From Ephydatia muelleri (lineage: Eukaryota; Porifera; Demospongiae; Spongillida; Spongillidae), in assembly GCA_013339895.1 (NCBI GenBank), contig JABACO010000022.1, positions 4,898,610-4,962,609 on the forward strand: a stretch of DNA of 64,000 bases, given 5' to 3'. The notes under the pieces are model-generated. The model worked only from the letters and a program-made list of their open reading frames with translations. It was not told where the DNA came from and searched no databases. Made by a program: the position numbers and the translations under genes. Positions 38,996 to 48,379 of the stretch are shown here, in pieces. Position 1 is the first letter of the stretch; each line of letters starts with the position of its first letter.

Positions 38996-41900
38996 TGCCT
39001 ACGGGCCTGATAATTATTATTGTTGCTGTCAGTGTGATTCAAGTGATACTTTCACATTGATCATTCCATCGTACAATAGCTACCCGGGAGAAAAAAACGG
39101 CGTTATCGCGCTTGAAAAACGGCCATAACAACGCCAAATTACGCGGTCTTCAAAACGCTGTATCTTCTTGATTGTGCAATATAGTGGAGCTGCATTTTGC
39201 ACATTTACAAAGCGGTCCTGTGTCTGTAGAAGTCCAAAGATGGTTTAGTTTGCGATGCATCGTTCCGAAGATATTCACATTCAAGTAAAGGGCTTGATTT
39301 CGCGGGGTTTTGTACTTGAAGCCCGCGAAATCTTGCTCTAAGTTGATTGTGAATATCTTCCGAACGATGCATCGCAAACTAAACCATCTTTGGACTTCTA
39401 CAGACACAGGACCGCTTTGTAAATGTGCAAAATGCAGCTCCACTATATTGCACAATCAAGAAGATACAGCGTTTTGAAGACCGCGTAATTTGGCGTTGTT
39501 ATGGCCGTTTTTCAAGCGCGATAACGCGCGATAACGCCGTTTTTTTCTCCCGGGATACTCACTTTCTTGGTGACGATATCATATCTGGACCGTGTTGTCG
39601 GTGTGTCAGTGTGTGCGCGTCATGTCAACAAAGCGACCTGTACCCGGCTCCTGTAGGCCAATCTTCGACTACTTTAAAAAGCGATCAAGGGAAGGTAACT
39701 AAGCATTGGTACATGTTACGATGTTTATAATTGCATGAATAACATCTACGTTTATTTATACACTAGACCCACCAAAAGAGTTTTTGCAAGTGCCCGATGT
39801 GGATCAAGCTACCTGTAGTACATGTAAGTTGCGTGCACAACATTTTGTATTAATTTGACTGATCTGTCAGCAGTGGTAACAAGAAGCTATGGTGAAACCA
39901 CAGAAGGTGGCTTTTACTTATGTTATCATCATGAACACATATGAAACAGTGTAAGGGTGTGTGCACTATTATTTTATTTGCAATTCAAATACTAGATGCT
40001 ACAAGTGTTTCAAACAGAACACAGAATATTCCGGATGTTTTATCTGAAGGTGAGCAATCATTTCTAAATAGAATCTTTCATGTATATCAATTCGATTCAG
40101 CAGACTGCAACAGCACTGAGATTCAATGCTCATCAGGTATTTTCTGTAATGCATAATTATGCATGGCAAACATATGTGCATGCACAAAGATGGTATAATT
40201 TGAGTGTTGAATGATTTTTTTTAGGGCTCACCCAACTCACCAGCACTTGTTCAACTAATTTTGAAATGTCTAATCATGAAATGTTGCAAGATTCTGAGGA
40301 TGAAGTTGTCCTGACAGAATCTGAAAGTATGTAATACGAAGTGTGATATTCTTCGTTTTCATTCCCTTTCACTGATACACAATATAGTTTCTACTCAGCA
40401 AGATGCACAAGATAGTGAGATGTCATTTGTGGGTCATGACGTGGGAGAGATTGTGAGTGGAAAGGTCCTGCTAGATTCTTTGTCATGCAAAGAAAAGGTT
40501 GAGTATCTAAAGAAACATTTTGTGCCAGGTGAAAAACTTCCATTGTGTACCCAAAAGATAGGTAAGGAAGGTGAAAAGGGACATAAAACCCTCAGGTTTC
40601 AAAAAGCATGGCTGGAAAATTACAAGTGGCTTGTATACAGTCCATTGTTACAAGGTGGCCTCTGTAAATTCGGTGTTCTTTTCCCACCTACTAATCCTCG
40701 GATAACATGTGGTGTGCTGGTGACAAATTCAATGCAGCAAATTAGAAAAGCAACTGGCAAAGATGGTTACTTAGCTCGTCATGAAAAATTAGATTATCAT
40801 AAAGATGCTCTTCTTCGAGGGAATGCTGCATCAAATAGCATAGATAATCCTACCTCTACATTGCATTATACACTTTCAGTCACGAACAAAGAAATGTATG
40901 ATAACAATATGAAGATTTTAAAGTTCATCGTACGAACAATTGTATTCTGTGGAAAACAAAACATTGCATTACGCGGCCACAGAGATGACAACACGAGTAC
41001 TGCCACAAACCAGGGAAATTTCCGAGCTCTATTGCAACTTTTAGCAGTCATATATTGCTTCAGCAATCTTCTCACCAGTTGTTCGTTCTAATGCAATAAA
41101 ATCTAAAAATATTTCCTTAATTTTGCCTGAATCCATAAATCGGAGACATAATGACATGATTTCTTTATTGCTGTATTTATTTGTTACTTCATCAGCAATT
41201 ATGGTGTACACTGCTGAAGGCTGTTGAAGTGGTTTGTTGCTTCTTTTTTAATGTAATCCCCAATCACATCTATTATTTCATTTTGCACTGTTTTAGATGT
41301 CAATTGAGCATTGCGTTTATGCTGAGTTACATGAACACTTGGAATCTGGTAAACGCAATGCTCAATTGACATCTAAAACAGTGCAAAATGAAATAATAGA
41401 TGTGATTGGGGATTACATTAAAAAAGAAGCAACAAAACCACTTCAACAGCCTTCAGCAGTGTACACCATAATTGCTGATGAAGTAACAAATAAATACAGC
41501 AATAAAGAAATCATGTCATTATGTCTCCGATTTATGGATTCAGGCAAAATTAAGGAAATATTTTTAGATTTTATTGCATTAGAACGAACAACTGGTGAGA
41601 AGATTGCTGAAGCAATTTTGCTTTTGCTTAACACCGGATCCGTGAGAACAGGACATTTTTTGAGCTGATTTTGTCGAACGCACGTTTTTTGAAAATTAGT
41701 CGGAAGCGGTCCAATTGTCGTAAACGCTATGAACTATAATAATACAACTCTCCACATGAATATTTATGCTTTCCCCACCTTCATACCTACTTCCTAGCCT
41801 ATCCTGTGTTTGTTCAAAGTTCGTAACTTACAACCGTCACCGAAAAAAGTACACTTTTTTCAGTGACGTTTTTCTCATTCGTAAACAGTGAATATATTCT

Positions 41901-42116
41901 CATTTCTACACACAAACATCGAATTCTACTAATTTTGGCACTGCAGTCTTTCAGCTCTCTGAAAGATAGAGTTCAAAGCCAAATGTCTATCATATAGGTC
42001 TGGGCACGATGGAAAAAAGTAATTACGCGTATACGGGCGGAGGTCCTATTAAAGCTTCACGCTAATATTAGTGACATATTATAAGCCACGATTATCGTTT
42101 CTATTACTCTGAAGTG

Positions 42117-42157
<41 letters not shown>

Positions 42158-42290
42158 AGAGAGAGAAGAGCGAGGAGCGAGAGCGAGAGAGAGAGAAGAG
42201 AGAGGATATCAGAGAGCAGAGAGAGATCGAGCGGCGAGATCTATAGAATAGATCTCTCTCATCTATCGCTCTCTCTCTGCTCTCTCGCTA

Positions 42291-42326
<36 letters not shown>

Positions 42327-45300
42327 TCTCTATCCTTCCTGGACGACCTGGACGTTGGTGTGGTTTGCATAGACAACACTTAGTGCAACGCGTTCCTCCA
42401 TCACACTTAGTGCACACTACTGGTTTCTTGTGCTTCTCAGCACACTCGACTCGTCCACTAATGACTTAATAACGAATTACGTCACTTTCCATGGGTCTGG
42501 GGACTTACCAAGGCAAGTTGGCTAAACGTTTTGTACAAAATCTAAGCGGATTAATGAAACGTTATTCGCTATGATCTCTATTGGTAAACAAACTAAGCAT
42601 GAAAGCACAATAAAACTTGTTGAATAGGGCTTGAGAAAAAAGTGTACTTACGTCCCCGCGATGACCGAGAAATTGCGAATCGCGTCTCTTGCAATGCATA
42701 CAGATCTAGCATCAATCTTGCTACAAGATTAAAATGACATAAACAATTTCAGCGATGGTTGGGCTATCCAAAAATGCCACTCTTGTAACGAGAAACATTT
42801 TTCCGACTAATTTTCTGAATGGAGGTTCGACAAAAAAAATGTCCTGTTCTCACGGATCCGGTGTTAAAAGTAATAACATAGTATAGCTTCTGCTTGTAAA
42901 ATACCTTCCATCAGAAACATGGTAGGTTTTATCAATGAAACATACCTTTTTTTTTGACCTGTCTCCAAAAAGACAAAGATTTTTCGAACATGTTCTGACA
43001 AAATGTGCATCAGAGTCAATGAAAACAAAGTTGTCAGGTCTATGCAAAACTCGCTGGGTTGAACGGCACACTTGCTATGAAACATTTATGAGTTTTACAA
43101 ATACATTTGTTTATGTCTGGAAGCTATTGTGGATCCTAGTGCACATTCTGAGCTGGACCTAAATGATGGTACCTGGGAATGGGATTCTGAAACTAAGATT
43201 AAAGCCCAAGGACTTCTTCAAGTACTAAAGTCATCACAGAATATATTGACGTTCCTTATAGCTAAGAATGTTCTGGAAAAAGTGAAACCTATTGCTGTTA
43301 AGTTACAAAAAAGAGATATTGATGTTATGGAAGCATACAGCATGATAGATTATTCAGTCAGTGACATAAAAGATCTGAGAAATAATGTGGAAGAAGAGTT
43401 TAACATATGGTTTCAAGATGGTGTAAGGATTGCAGAAGAGATTGGGGTGGATATTACTGTGCCAAGACTTGTAGGTAGACAAGCACATCGTCCAAATGCC
43501 ACTACAGGTCATTCGACTCCTGGACCTGAAGAGTATTATAGAATTAATGTTGCAATACCTTTTATAGATCATCTAGAAGCAGAACTGACCACTAGATTTA
43601 ATGCAGAAAGAGTTGGTTGTGAGATATTTAGGCTAGTTCCAACATCAATCATTAATGATAATGATGTGCAAGGTTTAGCAACTAAACTTTTGTTCTGGGA
43701 GGTTGACATACCAACCCCATCATCACTTCTCCCAGAAATTAAGCAATGGCAGCGCTATTGGAAGAATGCAAATGATCTTCCAACTGATCTACATAGTAGT
43801 CTTCAGCTGACAGACAGTGATGTTTTTCCAAACATTACAGTTTTACTAATCATTGGTTGTACTCTTCCAATCACAAGTGCTGAAGCAGAAAGATCGTTTT
43901 CTGGACTACGACGAATCAAAAGCTATCTTCATAGTCGAATGACAGAGGAAAGGTTGTCAGGATTAGCCCTTATGCATATCCATAGTGAAATGGACATCAA
44001 TGTTGAAACAATCTGTGATTTATTTGTAACTAAACACAGAAGAAGAATGTTTCAATCTTGCATTTTGTATCAGTAAAATGTTGTACATATTATTATGTAA
44101 TTTATACTTGTATATAAAAGTTGACATTTCAGCACTATATTAAATGCGCAACCTGATTAAGTGTACCATACATATATGCATGCAGCAGAAGTCTCTACCA
44201 TTGCATTTATCCAGGAGGGACCTGGATATATGAATTCGAAATATGAGGATTTGAGGAACTACATTATGAAAAGTAATACTTATTAATGTGTGTGCATGTG
44301 CATGTGAGTGCATGTGTGTGCATGTGTGTGCATGTGTGTGTGCATGTATGTGTGTTGTGCATATGTGTGTGTTAATACAGAATCGTGCTCTGCCATCCTC
44401 ATTAATTATTCATATCGGACCCCCCCCCTTCCCGAATTCCTGTATCCGCCACTGTAATCACGTAAGTTCCGTTCATCACATTACTTCCCCTTTAACTTGG
44501 ATGTTCCAAAGAATTGTAGTGTGCATAATAATGGCCATATCTCAGAGGAGATATGTACTGGCTGTTCTGGCATCGCGTCATCAGCATGCCAGGCACTATA
44601 TCTTGTGATGCAGAATCTACTGATGGGGTTACTTCATCTCTCTCCAATTCATTCGTCTGTTATAATTTCCTTGACATTGTACACTCTTTTGGATCAACAT
44701 GACAAAGCTTCAATGGTTCAAAGGTCCTTGTAGTTTCAATTAACTGGGTCTTATAATTCACTGAACTTACTCTGTAAATCACAGTGTAAGGCCCTCTCCA
44801 CTTTGAAGACAACTTCTTTGTCTCCAACCTTTACTGCTGGATTGAAAAGCCACACTCTGTCACCAGTTCACTTCTACACAATGCTTATCTTTTACTTCCT
44901 TTTTTTCTGTACAGCATCCAAATTATCACGTATCGGATCATAGGCATTCTTGAGTGTTGGCCTCACCTCCTTGATGTACTCTCAGGGTTGACAAATAAGC
45001 AGTGTCTGATTTACATCAATGATATAATTGTCTTTAGTGAAACATTTTCGGAACATTTTGTCAGACTTTGCAAAGTTTGAAAGCTAGCAAGTGTTTTTTT
45101 GTTCAATCCAAGGTGTGTTACTTGGGTCACATCGTATCAGTGTATGGAGTAGAACCAGATCCAGGCTGTTATGAGGCTATACAGCTCCCAATAACTCAGG
45201 CAGTTTTGGGAGTTTGGCATCAGTGTGCTGTTTAGCATCATCAAGCAGAAAGACATGATACCGAAGAACGAATTCGCAATTCTTGTGCCTTTATGTAAAG

Positions 45301-48300
45301 TTACCTCCATTGGTCCAATGCTCATCACTTGAACAGCAATTTCACCCTTGTCACTCACAGCATTGAGACTTCTGGCTACAAGAACATAGTTCGGATTCCC
45401 TATCATTTCTCCACCTTCAATAAGCCCTTCCCCACACCAACCTTTCACCTTTGATTTTCCCATTCAGCAATAAAACAGAGTGTGCTGGTAATTTCAGTCT
45501 GAGCCACCGTTACTGATGATTCCTGATAGTCATTAATTCAATATTCACCAGATCTCGCAGGTGAATCAATAAATGGAACCTATATGGCATTACTACCCAA
45601 CAGTAAACATTTCCTCCTACAGACAATCAACACATCATTATTCTCCATTAAGGTGGGCCAAGCAAGCATTCTACCGTGAGCTCCCTCACAACAATGAATT
45701 CATGTTCATTATGAAAACTACCCAAGCATACTCTATAGCTAAGCATTCCGTAATGGCGTATCATTGGCGCCTATCACCTGAACATTCGAACAAATCCTAT
45801 CCTTCACAGAGTGCAACAAAGGACATCAGAATCCAACAAGCACTTCCCATTTGCCCCTCGAGCTGCCCTTTCACCTGCAGTAAGCTACTAATATTGTATA
45901 TGTACACATGCAACAGTACCTTGTCAACATTTTTATGAGACTAGCAATTTTGGTGGACTACTTCCTTACGTGCCAGCCTGTCCACCGTTGGTGCTGACTT
46001 GCTGAAGTTTAAAGGACACCCTCTTTTCCAATGAACTTCTCCCCCACAAAGGAAACATTCACGAGTGGTCGTTCTCCTACTTCCAACCTCCTGCAAACTG
46101 CCGTGATACTGCCTTCTTTGAGGCATTCCTGTGTTCCGTTTAATGCTGTCATGAATGTTGGTCATTTTGCGAGCATCCAATTCTTTCAACTGTTGTTTGG
46201 ACAATTCAAAGTTTTCCGACATCTGCTCTAACATGAGCCTGACTTTTTTAACTTTCGCTCAACTGTCTTTGGAAGAACAGTACATGTATGTACTGGGACT
46301 TAAACACTATCAGTGCCACCAAATGCAAAGCTTCTTTGGCAGTTGCCACTTCCTCAATTGCACTATCCAAAGGAGTGACAAGGGATCCAGTATCATAATA
46401 TTACGGCCTCGAGGTGCTACCCCAACCATATTAGGGTTTATTACTTTAGGCCTCTAAGCAACTGGTGGATTAAAGTGCATATTTAGTTGACCTTTCAATG
46501 TCACCTGACAAGCGATAGAAGGACGAAGTCCAGACAAAAATGTTTGCAACAGCACTGCAGAGCCTACAAATATCAATATAATGCTCTGAAAGCTATCATC
46601 TTGCAATGTCTTTATCAAAACTGTACCAAAATTAATATATATATATATACAGTTACTTCTGACTTGAATTTCAATTTAGAAGTTTAAGAGATGAAGGAAT
46701 CAGGAGTTATATGTCATTTTAGTTATTACACTAAAATCTCACTAACATCTCATATCCGTCAGAGGCTCCATAACTAGCATGTTGTGGACAAAGTAAAACG
46801 TATTTATTACAGACAAATGATGGATGTATATTTATAGAAACTGGGTTGAAATAGTCTCATACCATTTGAAAAGATAAGAAGGGCCAAAAGTTGCAGTACA
46901 AACTCACTTAATAACTGAGATGGACAGAAGTACATTATATTGAATATTAATGAAGTCTCATTAACCTATTTAAAGTGGTTGCCAAAATTGTGACACTTGG
47001 ACACACATACAGTGTACATACACACACAGGCATACTAAGTACATCCACAGAGAGGCCTAAAAATGCACATGTAGTCAAGCTCCTTTGCTCACAATATATT
47101 GCTAAGTACCAATACATTATGTCCACTGTGGGAAACCATATTGTATTAATGCAATGATAGCGGATCAATTATGATAAAACTATTAAAAATCACTGCCGAT
47201 CCCATTCTGTAGCACATACATGTATGCTGTAAACCTGTTGTACAACTTTAAATTCAATTTCCATTTATCTCTTACTTTATGCTGCTGCTGATTTTAAATT
47301 GTTACTCATTTTCAATTTAAGTATTTTCAATTTAAGAAATTCAATTTCTGTATTTCATTCCAATTGATTGGTTTTGGCTACTTTTCATCACATGTCACTT
47401 GATTGTAAATTCCTTTTTAATTATGAACTAAGTTTTTGCAAAGTTGTAGTCATGTAGAGTAACACCATATTGCTGTGCCATGTGAGGTTTTGTTCTTGTT
47501 ATACACTTGAAATATGTAAGAGCAAAGATACATGATGCAACATGTTGCCTGCAACGCAAATGAATTACAGTAATCTACTAGTAGTCTATGAATTTATTGG
47601 AATTATACTCATATTAATTTCAATTGCATGCAACATGTTGCATTGTGTATTTTTGTATGTAGGCAACACTACAAAGACTTACAGCATTTCTATTTGGCCA
47701 TAAACACAAACTGTAAAGAAAAATGGAGGGGAAGTCAAAATTGTGTACCTTTTCAATTACATCCAGCAGTAAATTCACTAGTTCAATGAGTAGTGCTTCA
47801 TCACTGCCCTGTAATACAAGTTGGCATACACATACATGCCCCCAGTATGTTGTATAATACAACTGTCCACAAAATACATTACATGCACTAACCGTCTCAA
47901 TGATCATAGTTGTTAATGTGCAGAGAATCTAGGACAGGGAAGGCAATATGAAGATTCAAAACAGTAACGAAATGTGAAACATCGCCTGGTGTGCTATACA
48001 TGTACTAAGTAATCAAGAACAGATGCTGGTGTATAACAAACCTGACTTCCATACATTGGATTACCACTCTGTCTCTGTTGCATGAACTCTTTCACAAGTG
48101 TGGCAAATGTCGCCTTCAATCTTTAAATAAATAACAAAAGTATCAATCAGGAAGTTAAAAGATTGCAGGCAGTGCAAATGAAATGTGAGAGACAATATAC
48201 TAGACAATACATGTACAAGTGCAACTTACATCTGCTGATTTAGAAATAAGAACTGGGCCTATTTTACAAGAATAACATCATTTACACGCACATCATTTAA

Positions 48301-48379
48301 CACAAAAACTCACCATCTCTTGGAAAACTCCCAGGATGCTCAAACCAGCAGTTTCATTAGCATCGTCTGACTGAAGTGC
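22388..48379 (-). CDS. AP5B1: AP-5 adaptor complex subunit beta-1
   Basis: This is the large subunit of the AP-5 coat that works with SPG11/SPG15 on late endosomes and lysosomes. The 36 in-phase exons (938 codons with stop; vertebrate protein about 880) are: 48314-48379, 48230-48252, 48042-48120, 47893-47928, 47749-47808, 38180-38254, 37850-37927, 37711-37772, 37264-37318, 36997-37035, 36848-36901, 36597-36713, 35430-35468, 34435-34509, 34119-34192, 33949-33992, 30277-30356, 30077-30130, 29907-30005, 29432-29579, 29180-29330, 29024-29116, 28797-28935, 27940-28075, 27846-27890, 27718-27776, 27303-27381, 24309-24378, 23499-23557, 23366-23445, 23230-23314, 23125-23178, 23008-23071, 22789-22894, 22672-22733, 22388-22562. 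Diagnostic matches in order: TTACDCLRELE, LMDLVTAHPELIHHVTDLL, EISDRARFYLQLL, and appendage FTSENGVTYVSELPRINIEF. The initiator exon is unresolved; a weak candidate ATG is at 48658. Exons 30077-30130 and 29907-30005 are least certain. Confidence 0.88.
25041..25116. repeat. 26-bp inverted repeat hairpin
   Basis: GACTCATCCACACAAATGGA at 25041 continues to 25066, and its reverse complement occupies 25091-25116 with two mismatches and a 24-base loop. It sits at the 5' edge of the piggyBac-like pseudogene and overlaps its first recognisable residues. It may be a relic of element termini brought together by an internal deletion. Confidence 0.7.
25100..26170 (+). pseudogene. piggyBac-like (DDE_Tnp_1_7) transposase pseudogene
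   Basis: The segments run in order, broken by stops and shifts: KIARKPKGVGAELKDAAD with a following HLELQ; SVQTAVELKRHSMFF; LALEQAWKTQH; and a cysteine-rich end CHLCRNMATMYCKTCK. This order (RNase-H-like core pieces, then a C-terminal zinc-ribbon-like motif) is that of piggyBac-class transposases. It lies in the AP5B1 intron between exons 27303-27381 and 24309-24378, on the opposite strand. Element termini were not identified. It is clearly inactive. Confidence 0.65.
26755..27276. repeat. 38-bp tandem repeat, seven copies, split by a MITE
   Basis: The unit begins TTTATACATTTTAAGGCTAG and repeats at a 38-base period about six times up to 26985. A seventh copy lies at 27236-27276 after the MITE. 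The copies are identical by eye. Located in an AP5B1 intron just downstream of exon 27303-27381 in transcript order. Confidence 0.95.
26986..27235. mobile_element. 250-bp palindromic MITE with ATTT target duplication
   Basis: The termini are GGGACAGTTTCCGCG and its complement, and the inverted repeat continues almost to the centre near 27113, so the whole element folds on itself. ATTT is duplicated on both sides (26982-26985 and 27236-27239) inside the 38-bp tandem unit, where the unbroken sequence AGCATTTATAC is seen in neighbouring copies. It has no coding capacity. The superfamily is not clear from a 4-bp target alone. Confidence 0.92.
30441..33900. other. Large AP5B1 intron, remainder
   Basis: Outside the retroelement remnant this 3.5-kb intronic stretch is AT-rich with scattered short open frames on both strands. 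I recognise no coding segment, RNA gene or clear terminal repeat in it. Confidence 0.5.
31520..31950 (+). pseudogene. Retroelement ORF C-terminal remnant
   Basis: Two overlapping frames read FTPFVV-like YTPFVVTADGALGVEG, then EVMGYVRARLMFAILRATNL, then CGSRVKWRRMEIEDGAGLP. I recall the same motif order in the C-terminal part of retrotransposon ORFs that are abundant in cnidarian and sponge genomes. A frameshift near 31705 separates the N-terminal piece. It lies in the AP5B1 intron between exons 33949-33992 and 30277-30356. The family name is uncertain. Confidence 0.5.
36505..36518. repeat. Poly-C tract
   Basis: A run of about 14 C in an AP5B1 intron, upstream in coordinate of exon 36597-36713. 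The length is likely variable. Confidence 0.85.
38706..39009. mobile_element. MITE with CAGGCCCGTAGCC termini and very long G/C homopolymers
   Basis: The left end CAGGCCCGTAGCCAGG and right end CCTGCCTACGGGCCTG are inverted repeats. Inside them are a G run of about 37 (near 38731-38767) and a C run of about 37 (near 38958-38994). No target duplication was recognised. The homopolymer lengths are probably unreliable. It is inserted in the left part of the hAT element. Confidence 0.75.
39083..39554. mobile_element. Palindromic foldback MITE (472 bp)
   Basis: It starts CCCGGGAGAAAAAAACGGCG and ends with the complement. The arms of about 215-235 bp are nearly identical over blocks such as TTACGCGGTCTTCAAAACGC and GATGCATCG. 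The right arm has an extra GATAACGCGC unit. A TA precedes the left end, and a TA lies one base beyond the right end. It lies just upstream of the hAT transposase start codon and has no coding capacity. Confidence 0.85.
41056..41616. repeat. Inverted duplication of transposase coding sequence (264-bp arms)
   Basis: 41056-41319 is the near-perfect reverse complement of 41350-41613 or so, with a 30-base spacer. The right arm is the normal transposase coding strand; the spacer encodes AELHEHLESG, which belongs to the normal protein. The left arm is therefore an inverted copy placed in front of it, ending the frame of exon 40388. It has no transposon termini of its own. Confidence 0.9.
41632..42863. 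mobile_element. TTAA-flanked (piggyBac-type) non-autonomous element
   Basis: The inverted termini CACCGGATCCGTGAGAACAG are complementary to the right end CTGTTCTCACGGATCCGGTG, with further matches inward (TTTGTCGAAC, GAAAATTAGTCGG). TTAA lies on both sides (41628-41631 and 42864-42867). On the minus strand around 42340-42460 a cysteine-rich end is readable (VVCTKCDGGTRCTKCCLC), which may be the tail of an ancestral transposase; the rest of the coding region is absent. Inserted in hAT transposase coding sequence. Confidence 0.85.
42116..42333. repeat. (GA)n/(TC)n inverted microsatellite
   Basis: A GA-rich run of about 100 bases is followed by a TC-rich run of about 90 bases, separated by AGATCTATAGAATAGATCT, itself palindromic. 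The whole would fold into a long stem. It lies inside the TTAA element. Confidence 0.9.
44750..44880 (-). pseudogene. Ty3/gypsy integrase C-terminal fragment
   Basis: The minus strand reads (with shifts) DRVWLFNPAVKVGDK followed by KLSSKWRGPYTVIYR. This matches the chromodomain-like C-terminal region of gypsy integrases, where a phrase like VWLxNPxxKxGxSxKLxxxWxGPYxV is usual. No intact catalytic core lies next to it. Confidence 0.6.
44985..45180 (+). pseudogene. Ty3/gypsy reverse transcriptase fragment
   Basis: The plus strand reads CLIYINDIIVFSETFSEHF, in which the catalytic YxDD box is changed to YIND, then in another frame FVQSKVCYLGHIVSVYGVEP. This is the usual order of the palm motif and following connection in gypsy RT. 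Its orientation is opposite to the gypsy pieces on either side. Confidence 0.65.
45180..46240 (-). pseudogene. Ty3/gypsy gag zinc-knuckle and protease-RT linker fragments
   Basis: At 45950-46230 the minus strand encodes a gag-like stretch with a CCHC knuckle CFLCGGEVHWKRGCP. Downstream at 45180-45463 is VLVARSLNAVSDKGEIAVQV followed by EVTLHKGTRIANSF, typical of the segment between protease and RT. The intervening 500 bases are decayed. Together with the integrase tail this suggests one degraded minus-strand element. Confidence 0.6.

Larger units (their letters stand above)
39622..44076 (+). pseudogene. hAT transposase (TTF zinc finger / DUF4371 type), disrupted
   Basis: The N-terminus MSTKRPVPGSC...IFDYFKK and five short spliced exons join in phase: 39622-39694, 39767-39823, 39996-40049, 40101-40136, 40225-40326. 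A long exon starts at 40388. It carries a TTF-type finger region (KWLVYSPLLQGGLCKFGVLF, then DYHKDALLRG), then IADEVTNKYS (D of the catalytic core), and after 42868 RFFEHVL, CKTRWVERH and the hAT dimerisation end SAEAERSFSGLRRIKSYLHS. It is broken by the inverted duplication at 41056, by the TTAA element at 41632, by apparent loss of the middle of the core next to that insertion, and by a one-base shift near 43120. The last 315 codons are otherwise open, so inactivation looks fairly recent. Confidence 0.88.
38540..44454 (+). mobile_element. Composite hAT transposon, 5.9 kb, with 7-bp flanking repeat
   Basis: The ends are imperfect inverted repeats: left CAGTAGCGGATCCAG, right the complement of CAGTGGCGGATACAG, each with an inner G/C run and GTCCG/CGGAC. 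TAATCAC directly abuts both ends (38533-38539 and 44455-44461); hAT elements normally make an 8-bp duplication, so one base may have been lost. It sits in the 9.5-kb AP5B1 intron between exons 47749-47808 and 38180-38254. It contains a transposase gene plus four later changes, each listed separately: a G-rich MITE, a palindromic foldback, an inverted duplication and a TTAA element. Confidence 0.85.

Noticed and set aside
22388..48379. The HEAT-like minus-strand exons first suggested FANCI or FANCD2.
   Set aside because: Exon-by-exon comparison fitted AP5B1 in order from the N-terminal region to the C-terminal appendage, while the FANC proteins matched only scattered leucine-rich words.
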